64,000 nucleotides of DNA from Mesorhizobium escarrei (lineage in GTDB: Bacteria; Pseudomonadota; Alphaproteobacteria; Rhizobiales; Rhizobiaceae), in NCBI RefSeq assembly GCF_935825525.1, contig NZ_CAKXZT010000001.1, positions 1 through 64,000 on the forward strand, given 5' to 3'. Within the stretch, counting starts at the first letter, position 1. Each line of letters opens with the position of its first letter. Shown in pieces: positions 29,188-39,400 of this stretch. Position numbers and translations under genes: made by a program. Below the pieces are notes generated by a model. The model had not been told where the DNA came from. It ran no database searches and was given only the letters and a program-made list of their open reading frames with translations.

Positions 29188-30585
29188 TCAGTGATCCATG
29201 GCCTTGACGATCTCTTCGGTCATCTTCTTGGCGTCGCCGAGCAGCATCATGGTGCCGTCCTTGTAGAACAGCGTGTTGTCGATGCCGGCATAGCCGGAGC
29301 CGAGCGAGCGCTTGACGAACAGGCAGGTGCGGGCCTTGTCGACGTCGAGGATCGGCATGCCGTAGATCGGTGACGACTTGTCGTCGCGGGCGGACGGGTT
29401 GGTGACGTCGTTGGCGCCGATGACATAGGCGACGTCGGCTTGCGCGAATTCGGAGTTGATATCCTCGAGCTCGAACACTTCGTCGTAGGGCACATTGGCT
29501 TCGGCCAGGAGCACGTTCATGTGGCCGGGCATGCGGCCGGCGACCGGATGAATGGCGTACTTCACGTCGACGCCATTGGCTTTGAGCTTGTCGGCCATCT
29601 CGCGTAGCGCATGCTGCGCCTGGGCGACCGCCATGCCGTAACCAGGCACGATGATGACCTTCTGCGCGTTCATCATCAGATAGGCGGCATCGTCGGCCGA
29701 ACCCTGCTTGACCGTGCGCTCGATGCCGTCGTCGGCTGTGGAGGAAGTCTCGCCGCCGAAGCCGCCGAGGATGACCGAGATGAACGACCGGTTCATGCCC
29801 TTGCACATGATGTAGGAGAGGATCGCGCCGGACGAGCCGACCAGTGCGCCGGTGATGATCAGCGCCAGATTGCCGAGCGTGAAGCCGAGCGCCGCAGCCG
29901 CCCAGCCCGAATAGGAATTCAGCATCGAGACGACCACCGGCATATCGGCGCCGCCGATCGGGATGATGAGAAGGACGCCCAGAACAAGCGACGCCGCCAC
30001 GATCAGCCAGAACACCAGCTTGGACTCGGTGGTGACCAGCAGCACGATCAGCACGACCAGCCCGATGCCGAGGGCGGCGTTGATGAAATGGCGGCCGCCG
30101 ATCATGATCGGCTTGCCCGACATGCGGCCGTCGAGCTTGAGGAAGGCGATGACCGAGCCGGTGAAGGTGATGGCGCCGATGGCGACGCCGAGGCTCATCT
30201 CGATCAGCGCCTGGGCGTGGATGTCGGCGACCGTGCCGATGCCAAAACTTTCCGGCGCATAGACGGCGGCAGCCGCCACCATGACGGCGGCAAGCCCAAC
30301 CAGCGAATGGAAGGCGGCGACCAGTTGCGGCATCGAGGTCATGGCGATGCGCCGTGCGGTGACCGCGCCGACCGAGCCGCCGATCAAAAGACCGAGCACG
30401 ATGAGACCGAAGCCTCCCGCCGAAGGGGTCGCCAGCGCCAGCGTGGTGGCAATGGCGATGCCCATGCCGATCATGCCGTACATGTTGCCCTGGCGGCTCG
30501 TGGTCGGGTGCGACAGGCCGCGCAATGCCAGGATGAACAGGATGCCGGAGACCAGATAGAGGAAGGAGGCGAAGTTGGCGTTCAT
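29188..30585 (-). CDS. pntB: NAD(P) transhydrogenase subunit beta
   Basis: PntB carries the NADP-binding domain III and most of the proton channel; the enzyme uses the proton gradient to make NADPH. The 465-residue protein has at least eight membrane helices in the first 280 residues (ASFLYLVSGILFILALRGLS, VGAVTARRIAMTSMPQLVAA) and then a soluble NADP domain with VIIVPGYGMAVAQAQHALRE, HPVAGRMPGHMNVLLAEAN and VIGANDVTNPSARDDKSSPI, all diagnostic. It lies 6 bases downstream of pntAB. Confidence 0.97.
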   Translation of the reverse strand: MNANFASFLYLVSGILFILALRGLSHPTTSRQGNMYGMIGMGIAIATTLALATPSAGGFGLIVLGLLIGGSVGAVTARRIAMTSMPQLVAAFHSLVGLAAVMVAAAAVYAPESFGIGTVADIHAQALIEMSLGVAIGAITFTGSVIAFLKLDGRMSGKPIMIGGRHFINAALGIGLVVLIVLLVTTESKLVFWLIVAASLVLGVLLIIPIGGADMPVVVSMLNSYSGWAAAALGFTLGNLALIITGALVGSSGAILSYIMCKGMNRSFISVILGGFGGETSSTADDGIERTVKQGSADDAAYLMMNAQKVIIVPGYGMAVAQAQHALREMADKLKANGVDVKYAIHPVAGRMPGHMNVLLAEANVPYDEVFELEDINSEFAQADVAYVIGANDVTNPSARDDKSSPIYGMPILDVDKARTCLFVKRSLGSGYAGIDNTLFYKDGTMMLLGDAKKMTEEIVKAMDH

Positions 30586-30591
30586 GGCGCT

Positions 30592-31020
30592 CTACTTGTC
30601 CTTCTTCTTGTACATCGCCAGCATGCGCTGGGTGACGAGAAAGCCGCCGAAGATGTTGACCGACACCAGCATCAGTGCGACGAAACCGAAGCCGGTGGCG
30701 ATGCCGGACGCCGAGATGCCGACGGCAAGCAGCGCGCCGACGACGATGACCGAGGAAATGGCGTTGGTGACGGCCATCAGCGGCGTATGTAGCGCCGGTG
30801 TGACCGACCAGACGACGTAATAGCCGACAAAGATCGCCAGCACGAAAATGGCGAAGCGGAAGACGAACGGATCGATCGCCCCGCCGGACAGCGCGTGCGC
30901 GGCGTCGCCCGCCGCACCGGTGCCGCCTGGAGCCGTGGCCAGATCCTGCACAGCTAGACGGACGGCGGCGGTCGCCTGGTCGAGCTGGTCAAGGGCTTTT
31001 TGCAGGGTCTGGTCCATCAC
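30592..31020 (-). CDS. pntAB: NAD(P) transhydrogenase subunit alpha-2
   Basis: A 142-residue protein (ATG 31020 or 31017) with three hydrophobic helices: [39 protein letters not shown] and [20 protein letters not shown], then a basic tail [10 protein letters not shown]. This is the membrane part of PntA found as a separate subunit in Alphaproteobacteria and some others. Its start overlaps the stop of pntAA at 31017-31020, so the two are translationally coupled. Confidence 0.96.
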   Translation of the reverse strand: MMDQTLQKALDQLDQATAAVRLAVQDLATAPGGTGAAGDAAHALSGGAIDPFVFRFAIFVLAIFVGYYVVWSVTPALHTPLMAVTNAISSVIVVGALLAVGISASGIATGFGFVALMLVSVNIFGGFLVTQRMLAMYKKKDK

Positions 31021-32285
31021 GCGATCCCTTTCGGCTTGCTAGCGGGCGACTTGGGTGCGGCAAGTTTCCTGGATGCGGCAGCTTGCTTTGGCGCGGGTTT
31101 TTCTGCTGCAACGGGCTTCGCTGGCTCAGTGGAGGCGATCATCACCGCCGGTTTGCCGACGAAGGCCGGATGCACGACCTGACCGCCATCGGTCAGCATC
31201 GTCGCCTTGACCAATTCGTCGTCCCGGTTGATGGCAAGCATCTTGGTGGTCTTGTCGACCAGAGTCTCGAGGAACGCAAAGAGGTTCCTGGCGTAGAGCA
31301 GCGAGGCGGAGGCCGCGACGCGGCCCGGCACGTTGAGATGGCCGACGATTTTCACCCCGTTGGCCGTGGTCACCACCTGCCCGGGCACAGCGCCCTCGAC
31401 ATTGCCGCCGCGTTCGACGGCGAGATCGACGATCACCGAGCCCGGCTTCATCGAAGCGACCATAGCGGCTGAGACGAGCTTCGGCGCCGGACGGCCGGGA
31501 ATCAGCGCCGTGGTGATGACGATGTCCTGTTTGGCGATGTGCTCGGCGGTCAGCACGGCTTGCTTGGCCTGGTATTCCCTGGACATTTCCTTGGCGTAGC
31601 CGCCAGCCGTTTCGGCCGCCTTGAACTCCTCATCCTCGACCGCCAGGAACTTTGCGCCCAGCGAGGCGACCTGTTCCTTGGCGGCGGGACGCACGTCGGT
31701 GGCGGTGACCACGGCACCGAGACGACGCGCAGTAGCGATCGCCTGCAGGCCGGCGACGCCGACGCCCATGATGAAGGCTTTCGCCGCCGGCACCGTGCCG
31801 GCCGCCGTCATCATCATTGGCAGCGCCCGGTCATATTCGGCAGCCGCGTCGATCACCGCCTGATAGCCGGCGAGGTTGGCCTGGCTGGACAGGACGTCCA
31901 TCGATTGGGCGCGGGTAATGCGCGGCATGAACTCCATCGAGAAGGCGGTGACGCCGGCCCTTGCCAGAGCATCGACGGCAGCATCGTTGCCATAGGGATC
32001 GATGATGGCGATAACGGCGGTGCCCGGGCGATAGCCCTTCAGCTCCATCTCATCAGGCCGGCGCACCTTCAGCACCACATCGGCTTTGGCCACATCGCCG
32101 GCCTTGCCGATCACAGCGCCGGCCTTTGCGAACTCCTCGTCGGGAATGCGCGATGCCGTGCCGGCGCCGCTTTCGACGATCACGTCGAACCCCAGCCCCG
32201 CCAGCCGCTTCACCGTGTCGGGCGAGGCAGCAACGCGCGGCTCGTTCGTATCGAGCTCACGAGGGATGAAAACCGTCTTTCCCAC
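31017..32285 (-). CDS. pntAA: NAD(P) transhydrogenase subunit alpha-1
   Basis: The soluble NAD-binding domain I, 422 residues: the start [40 protein letters not shown], the Rossmann motif [40 protein letters not shown] and [20 protein letters not shown]. The C-terminal 45 residues are Ala/Lys/Pro-rich ([17 protein letters not shown]) and probably a flexible linker to the membrane subunit. Order pntAA-pntAB-pntB on one strand shows the three-gene form of the complex. Confidence 0.97.
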   Translation of the reverse strand: MGKTVFIPRELDTNEPRVAASPDTVKRLAGLGFDVIVESGAGTASRIPDEEFAKAGAVIGKAGDVAKADVVLKVRRPDEMELKGYRPGTAVIAIIDPYGNDAAVDALARAGVTAFSMEFMPRITRAQSMDVLSSQANLAGYQAVIDAAAEYDRALPMMMTAAGTVPAAKAFIMGVGVAGLQAIATARRLGAVVTATDVRPAAKEQVASLGAKFLAVEDEEFKAAETAGGYAKEMSREYQAKQAVLTAEHIAKQDIVITTALIPGRPAPKLVSAAMVASMKPGSVIVDLAVERGGNVEGAVPGQVVTTANGVKIVGHLNVPGRVAASASLLYARNLFAFLETLVDKTTKMLAINRDDELVKATMLTDGGQVVHPAFVGKPAVMIASTEPAKPVAAEKPAPKQAAASRKLAAPKSPASKPKGIA

Positions 32286-32370
32286 CGCATGATCCTTTCG
32301 GCTGGAACCTGTCTGCGCAGGACGCCGACCGGACTTCGGGCGTTGTCACGGGCAAGGATTTTGAAAGAAT

Positions 32371-32595
32371 TTACCGGAGAATGAAAGCGCCGAGGGCGAG
32401 GATCAGAACGAACAGGACAAACGCCGAGAAGAAGCCTCCGGCAAAGAAACCGAAAGCCATTGCCAGAAGCACGGCGGCGCAAAACAGCGACCCGTATTTG
32501 GCGAGCATGACAAAGCCGGCATAGGTGCGGTCGTGCTCGGCATAGTCCATCTTCGCGCCTAGTTCGACAGGACCGGTCGGCGAGTGATCAGCCAT
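32371..32595 (-). CDS. aa3-type cytochrome c oxidase subunit IV
   Basis: A 74-residue protein starting MADHSPTGPVELGAKMDYAE, then HDRTYAGFVMLAKYGSLF and a single hydrophobic stretch ending at a terminal ILALGAFILR. This is the small bacterial subunit IV (PF07835), a single-helix companion of the aa3 oxidase. ATG 32595 has GAAGGGG upstream. It lies 85 bases before pntAA on the same strand, a pairing I recall as common in rhizobia. The catalytic oxidase genes are not in this window. Confidence 0.9.
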   Translation of the reverse strand: MADHSPTGPVELGAKMDYAEHDRTYAGFVMLAKYGSLFCAAVLLAMAFGFFAGGFFSAFVLFVLILALGAFILR

Positions 32596-32794
32596 AGGAA
32601 TACCCCTTCGAAGACATCCTTTAGGCACATAGCGAAAAGCCAGGCCGAGGGCAATGGCGCTATTGCCGCATCGCTGGAGACAACAGCCTCAAAGGAAATT
32701 GGAGCCGCCAGGTGCAGGACGATGTTTCGGAGGCGATCGCGGCTGCCGCCTCGCGCTTGCTTGCCGGCTAACGCGCCCGCGCCTGCCGGCTTTT

Positions 32795-32944
32795 TCAGCC
32801 GGCGAGCTGCGGAAATAGCCCAAGCAGGCCGACGACGATCAGATACAGCGCTACGATGTAGTTGAGCAGTCGCGGCATCACCAGAATCAGCACGCCGGCA
32901 ATCAGCGAGATCAGCGGAGTGAGTGCGAGCGTGGAAATGGTCAT
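32795..32944 (-). CDS. DUF3096 family small membrane protein, 49 aa
   Basis: ATG 32944 follows GAGGAACCCTAC. The product is MTISTLALTPLISLIAGVLI, then LVMPRLLNYIVALYLIVVG and a short LLGLFPQLAG, two hydrophobic helices with a PRLLNYIVA turn that matches DUF3096 proteins. Its function is not established. The stop lies in a GCCGGCT/AGCCGGC hairpin (about 32785-32804). Confidence 0.8.
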   Translation of the reverse strand: MTISTLALTPLISLIAGVLILVMPRLLNYIVALYLIVVGLLGLFPQLAG

Positions 32945-33071
32945 GTAGGGTTCCTCTCGGTAGAATTTCCGCCGAAGCGATGCAGATTGACGTCGTCCGC
33001 GCACCACCGGCGCGCCTCCCAGAACGCCGAAGCGGCCTGAAAGCTCCAGCCGCGCTCCAGATTTGCCGATG

Positions 33072-33869
33072 TCAGGCGGCTTCGCGGTAGTATTTGGCAG
33101 TCGGCAGGATGGTCAGCGGCGCGAGTTCACCGGCACCAGGTGTCTCAAACAGCATGCGCTGCTCCATCGGCGTCGACCGAAAGAACGGGAAACGCTGGAG
33201 TACCCGCTCCAAATTGATCTCGTAGTTCGCGTCATAGAGTACCACGGGAACGGTGAATGGAGGATAGTCTCTCGGTTGCCCCAATTGCACGGCACCGAAA
33301 ATCCGCTGGTAGAAAGCCGTGTGTTCCTTGCGGATCACGCCGAGACAGGCAGTCACGTGGAAGCGGATGCTGGCAATAATTGCTAGCCGCAACGTAACGT
33401 AAGGCAGGGCACGATGCATCGATATGAAGTCCGGGTCGGCTGCCAGAAGCGTTGGATTGATGAAAGATTCTCCGCGAAGCAGGCGCGGATGAAGCAGATC
33501 GCCGAATCTGGTCATTGCGGGCGCGTAAGGTTCGCTCGGTGTCAGATGATGAATACGGAGCGTACACACAAGGGAATTGTCGACGAAGACACCAAAGCGA
33601 TAACAGTTCGGCGTGTCGTCGAGCGCATCCGTCATCATCTGGTCGCTGGATTCAGGCAGAAAGCCGTTCAGCCGGTAAGCCTTGTAGCGAAGCCGGTAAA
33701 TCGCCTCCATGTCTTCACCGCTTTCGCAGCGCCTGTATTCCACGCGCTCAAGAAGGGTCGAAACATTGCGCGAGAAGGAAGACATCCCGCTGAGGTCGGT
33801 CAGTCGGTCATCCACATGAACAACCCCTTCGGATACCGCCACAATACAATTCCCTTCTGCCATCTTCAC
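33072..33869 (-). CDS. FeeM-like N-acyl amino acid synthase / GNAT-type acyltransferase
   Basis: A 265-residue protein of the autoinducer-synthase-like branch of the GNAT fold. YRRCESGEDMEAIYRLRYKA at about residues 44-63 is the arginine-containing opening strand-helix, then FGVFVDNSLVCTLRIHHLTP, GESFINPTLLAADPDFISMH and LVCTL/YVTLRLAIIASIRFHV correspond to the acyl-ACP-binding core; PPFTVPVVLYDANYEINLERV follows. FeeM relatives make long-chain N-acyl amino acids such as N-acyl-tyrosine. The gene starts with GTG 33869 or ATG 33863. It lies downstream of the GGDEF-EAL gene on the same strand. Confidence 0.72.
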   Translation of the reverse strand: MKMAEGNCIVAVSEGVVHVDDRLTDLSGMSSFSRNVSTLLERVEYRRCESGEDMEAIYRLRYKAYRLNGFLPESSDQMMTDALDDTPNCYRFGVFVDNSLVCTLRIHHLTPSEPYAPAMTRFGDLLHPRLLRGESFINPTLLAADPDFISMHRALPYVTLRLAIIASIRFHVTACLGVIRKEHTAFYQRIFGAVQLGQPRDYPPFTVPVVLYDANYEINLERVLQRFPFFRSTPMEQRMLFETPGAGELAPLTILPTAKYYREAA

Positions 33870-33998
33870 TGCAAACCTATCGTGTGCGGTCGTGGCATAA
33901 AAGGTGGAAATCCAATCGACGTCGTTTACCTAATATTAACCTTAACTTGCCGCCGCGCGGCACGTCTGGTCGAGTTGGTCGAAAATGAAGCGCGGAAA

Positions 33999-36308
33999 TC
34001 AGCTGAGCGCACGTTTGACCGCAGGCTTTTTATCGGTGGCGAATGGCCAGACCGTGGTAGCCATCGTTCCGATGCCGGACGCTGTCAGCGCTGAACCAAA
34101 CAAAAAGCCCTGGACCATATCCGGTTTGATAGAATGCGTCAGAATCTTGAGCTGCTCGTAAGTCTCAACGCCCTCGATAGTTACGTTGAGACCGAGAACC
34201 CTGATCAGTTCGACCACGCCCTTCAACAGTGCGAGCGAACTCGGGTTCTGGGTGACGTCCATCAGAAACGAGCGGTCAATCTTGACCTTGTCGAGCGGCA
34301 GCTTGTGGAGATAGCTCAAGCTCGAATAGCCGGTGCCGAAGTCGTCTAGCGCAATGCGCACGCCAAGCCCTTTCAACTCCTCGATATACTGACGCGTCAG
34401 CGATTTGTCGTCGAGAAGCGCGGTCTCGGTGACTTCGATTTCCAGGCGGCCGGCGGCGAGGCCGGAACCGGCTAGCGCATCACGGACTTTCTGGACAATG
34501 CCACTGCTGCGGAAATCCTTGGCCGAAAGGTTGACCGAGACGCTAGTCGGGTCAGGCCATCTGACGCATTCGGCGCATGCCACCTGCAGGACAAACGTGC
34601 TGATCTCGGAAATGATGCCCATTTCTTCCGCCAGCGGAATGAAGATGCTGGGCGAGATCGGTCCGAGATCGGTGTGATCCCAACGACACAGCGCCTCGCA
34701 ACTGGCGATCCGCATCGTGCTCATCGCGACGATCGGCTGATAGACCACCCGCAACGCCTTACTTTCCACCGCGGTGCGCAGATCCGCCTTCATCAGCTGA
34801 CGGTCGCGAAATGCCGCATCCATCGATGCCTGGAACAACCGCCAAGTGTTCTTGCCGAGTTCCTTGGCCTTGTAGAGCGCGAGGTCCGCCTTGACGATCA
34901 TGGTGTCGACATCGGCGTCCCTGACCCGCGACAGCACCGCGCCACCGCTGGCCTGGATGCGCAGCCCATGGCCGGCGACGTCGACCTCGCCCTGCAGGTC
35001 AATGAAAATCTCGTCGATCTGGCTGGTCAGATGGCTCTCGTCTTCGACGCGGTCGAAGAAGATCATGAACTCGTCGCCGCCGAAACGGCTGACGGTGACC
35101 CCTGGTCCGGTGACCGCCGCCAGCCGTTCAGCGACGGCATAGATCAATCCGTCGCCAACCGGGTGGCCAAGCGTGTCGTTGACGCTCTTGAAGTCGTCGA
35201 GGTCGAGCACGGCGAGCCCGCAGAGACGCTCGAGGTCACCGGATGCCATCGCCTCTCCGATCAACTCTTGGAAATAGGCTCGGTTGGGCAGGCCGGTGAG
35301 GCTGTCATAACGCGCCATGAAGCGGATCTTGTCTTCCGCCTCGACGCGGGCCGTCACATCCTCGAAGGTGATGACGCCCAGTTCCTGGCTTCCCTCGCGC
35401 GCCGAGAACTCATAGTGCTGACCGTTCGCAAGCGAGACGAGAACCTTGCGATCGCGGCCCTCGCGCAGGGCGCGCGTAAGCTGGGCTTCGATGTAGCGGC
35501 AGTCCTTCGGCGCCAGCATGCCGCCGGCAACGCCGCGCATCAGCAGGCCGTGGATCGATCGCCCGAGCAGCGCGTCGGGCGACTTGAGCGACATCAGATG
35601 CGCGGCTTCGGCATTGGCCACCGCTACCCGGCCGTCGGGGCCGAGCATGACAAGGCCATGCGACATGGTGTTCAGGGCGCGATTGAAGCGCTGGGCGATG
35701 CGGTTCGCCTTCTTTTCTTCGCTGATTGCTGTAAACAGCACCTTTCGCACAAGATGCGCCATCTTGTTGATGGTGAACATGAACGGGATCACAAAGAGGC
35801 CCAGAATGACGTTGTAGATGTCGCCCTTCAGCATCAGGCCGACCGCAATCGGCGCGACCACGGACACGGACAGGATGGCGACCATCCTTCGGGAGCCGAA
35901 ATTGCGGCCGGCAATGGTGATGGTGCTTGCCAACACCAGCGACACCGCTGCAATCTCGCCAAACAGGTCCGGAACCACGTGGAGGCATACGAACGCGAAA
36001 AGTCCGACCGCCGACCCATGAATCGTCCCGGCAACGATGTAGTAGCGTTCCCAGGCAAGCGCGGATTCGTAGGTGACGATGGTGTCGGGACTGACCCTCC
36101 GGATCGCAAGATAACGGCCGATGCTAGCGGCAACCATCAGGATGGCGAGCGCGAGATAGATTGCCGCAGACGTTTTCCAATACACGAGCAGGCCCATAGC
36201 GCCTTGCGTGAAGGCGCCAACGAGCAAGATGCCTGCGTCGCGAAACAGCGAGCGAACGAAGCCAACGTATACGTCCTCGGATATGTCGTCGGATCGATCT
36301 ATGTTCAT
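33999..36308 (-). CDS. Membrane-anchored PAS-GGDEF-EAL protein (c-di-GMP turnover)
   Basis: A 769-residue protein with about six N-terminal membrane helices (residues 20-190: LLVGAFTQGAMGLLVYWKTS and others), a PAS-like region at roughly 215-325 (NTMSHGLVMLGPDGRVAVAN), a GGDEF domain with intact SRFGGDEFMIFF at about 411 and an EAL domain with SCEALCRWDH, ISVNLS-like VSVNLSAKDF and DDFGTGYSSLSYLHKLPLDK. Both catalytic motifs appear intact, so it may make and break c-di-GMP. It reads into the FeeM-like gene 130 bases further on. Confidence 0.93.
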   Translation of the reverse strand: MNIDRSDDISEDVYVGFVRSLFRDAGILLVGAFTQGAMGLLVYWKTSAAIYLALAILMVAASIGRYLAIRRVSPDTIVTYESALAWERYYIVAGTIHGSAVGLFAFVCLHVVPDLFGEIAAVSLVLASTITIAGRNFGSRRMVAILSVSVVAPIAVGLMLKGDIYNVILGLFVIPFMFTINKMAHLVRKVLFTAISEEKKANRIAQRFNRALNTMSHGLVMLGPDGRVAVANAEAAHLMSLKSPDALLGRSIHGLLMRGVAGGMLAPKDCRYIEAQLTRALREGRDRKVLVSLANGQHYEFSAREGSQELGVITFEDVTARVEAEDKIRFMARYDSLTGLPNRAYFQELIGEAMASGDLERLCGLAVLDLDDFKSVNDTLGHPVGDGLIYAVAERLAAVTGPGVTVSRFGGDEFMIFFDRVEDESHLTSQIDEIFIDLQGEVDVAGHGLRIQASGGAVLSRVRDADVDTMIVKADLALYKAKELGKNTWRLFQASMDAAFRDRQLMKADLRTAVESKALRVVYQPIVAMSTMRIASCEALCRWDHTDLGPISPSIFIPLAEEMGIISEISTFVLQVACAECVRWPDPTSVSVNLSAKDFRSSGIVQKVRDALAGSGLAAGRLEIEVTETALLDDKSLTRQYIEELKGLGVRIALDDFGTGYSSLSYLHKLPLDKVKIDRSFLMDVTQNPSSLALLKGVVELIRVLGLNVTIEGVETYEQLKILTHSIKPDMVQGFLFGSALTASGIGTMATTVWPFATDKKPAVKRALS

Positions 36309-36425
36309 GACCTTGCAGTGTCGCGCGAACCGCAGTCATGTCACAACCGCCTTAAGAAAGGTTTAGAAGGGCCATCTCGAGGCCTGCGTCAAGCCTGTTG
36401 AGCTTCTTCAGATAAGGCGCATCGA

Positions 36426-39400
36426 TCACTCGGCGGCCTGGAGTTCCGGCCGAGCCGGTGTCTTCGCCAGGCGATCGAGCAGCCTTAGGCGCTCGCCGGC
36501 CGCCTTTTCGGCGCTGGCCTGCCTGACGTGACCATAGCCGCGAATAAGCGCCGGCACCGAGGCAAGCGCTGCCGCGGCCTCGACCTTGCCCGGCGCCAGC
36601 GTGTCGGCGACAAGCTCCAGATCGGCCTCGTACTGCGCAAGAAGCTGCCGTTCCATACGCCTGTCGGAGCTGTAGCCGAACACATCGAAGACCGTGCCGC
36701 GCAAGCCTTTCATCGCTGTCAGCAGCCGGAACCCCTTCATCACCCAGGGACCGAAGCTCGACTTCCTCGGCTTGCCGTCCTTGCCGCGCCTGGCCATGAT
36801 CGGCGGTGCGAGATGGAATTCGAGTTTGTCGTAGCTCTGGAACTGCTTGCCCAGCTCGGTGGCGAAGGAGCCGTCGGTATAGAGCCTCGCCACCTCGTAT
36901 TCGTCCTTGATCGCCATCAGCTTGAACAGGTTCCTCGCAGCGGCCTCGGTCACATCAGTCGAACCGGGCATCGCCCTGGCTTCGGCCTTGCGCAGCGCGG
37001 CCAGGCTGTCGGCGTAGCGCTTGCCATAGGCAGCGTTCTGATAGGCGGTGAGGAAGGCGACGCGGCGGGCGATGACGTCGTCGAGCGTTTCGGCGACAGC
37101 GGCGTTCTGTGCAGCCGTGCCCGGCTGGACGACGAGGTCGCGCACGAAATCCGGCTGGTGGGCGGCGCGGCGGCCCCAGCGGAAGGCTGAGACGTTCATC
37201 GCCACCGACTGGCCGTTGAGCTCGATGGCCTTTTCGACTGCCTCGGCCGACAGCGGCAAGCCGCCATGCTGAAAGGCGAAGCCGAGCATGAACATGTTGG
37301 CGCCGAGCGAGCTGCCGAACAGCGCGGTGGCGGTGCGGGTGGCGTCGAAGAAATGCGCCTTGTCGTCGCCGGCGGCAGTGCGGATCGCCTTTTTCAGCCG
37401 CTCGACGGGCAGCGAGAAATCGGCCGACCGGGTAAACTCGCCGGGCATGATCTCGGCGGTGTTGGCGAGGAAGATCGTGTGGCCCTCGCGCACCGCGGCG
37501 AGCACCTTTTGGGCGCCCGACACGACAAGGTCGCAGCCAAGCACAAGGTCTGCCTTGCCGGCTGAAACGCGGATGGCATGGATATCGCCCGGGCTGCGCG
37601 CGATGCGGACATGGGTGAACACCGATCCGCCCTTCTGGGCAAGGCCGGCCATGTCGATCATGCCGCAGCCCTTGTCTTCGAGATGAGCCGCCATGCCGAG
37701 CACTGCACCGATGGTGACGACGCCGGTGCCGCCGACGCCGTCGATTATCGCCGCCCAGCCTTGGTCGCCGAGCGGGAATTCCGCGGGCGCAGGCACGCCG
37801 TCGAGCGGATCGGTGGTGCCGGCCATACCCTCGGCCTTCCTGATCTTGGCGCCATGCACGGTGACGAAGGACGGACAGAAGCCGTTGATGCAGGAGAAAT
37901 CCTTGTTGCAGCTCGACTGGTCGATCTTGCGCTTGCGGCCGAATTCGGTCTCGACCGGCTGGATCGACACACAATTCGACTGCACCCCACAATCGCCGCA
38001 GCCTTCGCAGACCAGTTCGTTGATGAAGACGCGCTTGTCGGGATCGGGGAAGGTGCCGCGCTTGCGGCGGCGGCGCTTTTCGGCGGCGCAGGTCTGGTCG
38101 TAGATCAGCACTGATGTGCCCGTGACCGCGCGCAATTCGCGCTGCACAAGGTCGAGGTCGTCGCGGTGATGGATGGTGGCGCCTGCGGGGAATTCGACCT
38201 TGCCGGCATATTTGGCCGGCTCGTCGGTGACGATGGCGATCCGCTCGACGCCCTCGGCCCGCACCTGCCTGGCAATCATGTCCACGGTCAGGCCACCCTC
38301 GTGCGGCTGGCCGCCGGTCATCGCGACGGCGTCGTTGTAGAGGATCTTGTAGGTGATGTTGGCGTGGGTCGACAGCGCGAAGCGGATCGCCAGCGCGCCG
38401 GAGTGGTTGTAGGTGCCGTCGCCGAGATTCTGGAAGATGTGGTCGCGCTTCGAGAACGGCGCCTGGCCCACCCATTGCGCGCCCTCACCGCCCATGGCGG
38501 TGAAACCAACAGTGTTGCGATCCATCCACAGCGCCATGAAATGGCAGCCGATGCCAGCGGCGGCGAGCGAGCCGTCGGGGACCTTGGTCGAGGAATTGTG
38601 CGGGCAGCCGGAGCAGAAGAAGGGCGTGCGCGAGGCGATGTCTGTCGTCTCGGCGAGCATCGCCTGGAACTGGCGAAGTTTCGCCACCCGCGCGGCAATC
38701 TCGTCCGACGGGCCGATCGTCCGCAAGATTCTCTCGCCGAGCGCGATGGCGATGTCGTTGGGATCGAGCGCGCCCTTGGCCGGGAACAGCCCATCGCCGC
38801 GCTCGTCCCTCTTGCCGACGATGACCGGCTGCATGGCGGTGCCATAAAGATTTTCGCGCAGTTGCACCTCGATCAACGAGCGTTTCTCCTCGACGACGAC
38901 AATGGTGTCGAGGCCGCGAGCGAAGTCGGCGAAGTGCTGCAGGTCGAGCGGCCACGGGCAGCCAACCTTGAACAGCCTGATACCGATGCGGTTGGCGGCG
39001 GCTTGGTCGACGCCGATGTCTTCCAGTGCCTGCCGGACGTCGAGATAGCTCTTGCCGATGGTGACGATGCCAAGCTTCGGGCCACTGCCGCCGGAATAGA
39101 CGATCCGGTTCAGCCCGTTGGCGTGGATAAAGGCCGAAGCGGCGGCGCGTTTGTATTCATGCAGTCGCTCCTCCTGGCCGAGCATGTCGATCTCGTTGCG
39201 GATGTTGAGGCCGCCAGGCGGCATGTCGAAGTCCGGGTTCACGATATCAAGCCGTTCGAGCGCGGCATCGACCGAAGCCGTCGATTCGATGTTGTCCTTG
39301 ACGCATTTGATCGCCGCCCAGGTGCCGGCGAAGCGCGACATGGCAAAGCCGTAGAGCCCATAGTCGATGATCTCCTGGACCCCGGCCGGATTGAGGATCG

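Noticed and set aside
29611..30792. 393-codon frame antisense to pntB/pntAB
   Set aside because: Asp/His/Arg-rich and featureless; shadow of transhydrogenase genes.
36955..38475. 506-codon frame on the same strand in the indolepyruvate oxidoreductase gene
   Set aside because: Arg/Gly-rich alternative-frame translation of a fully conserved gene; no domain.
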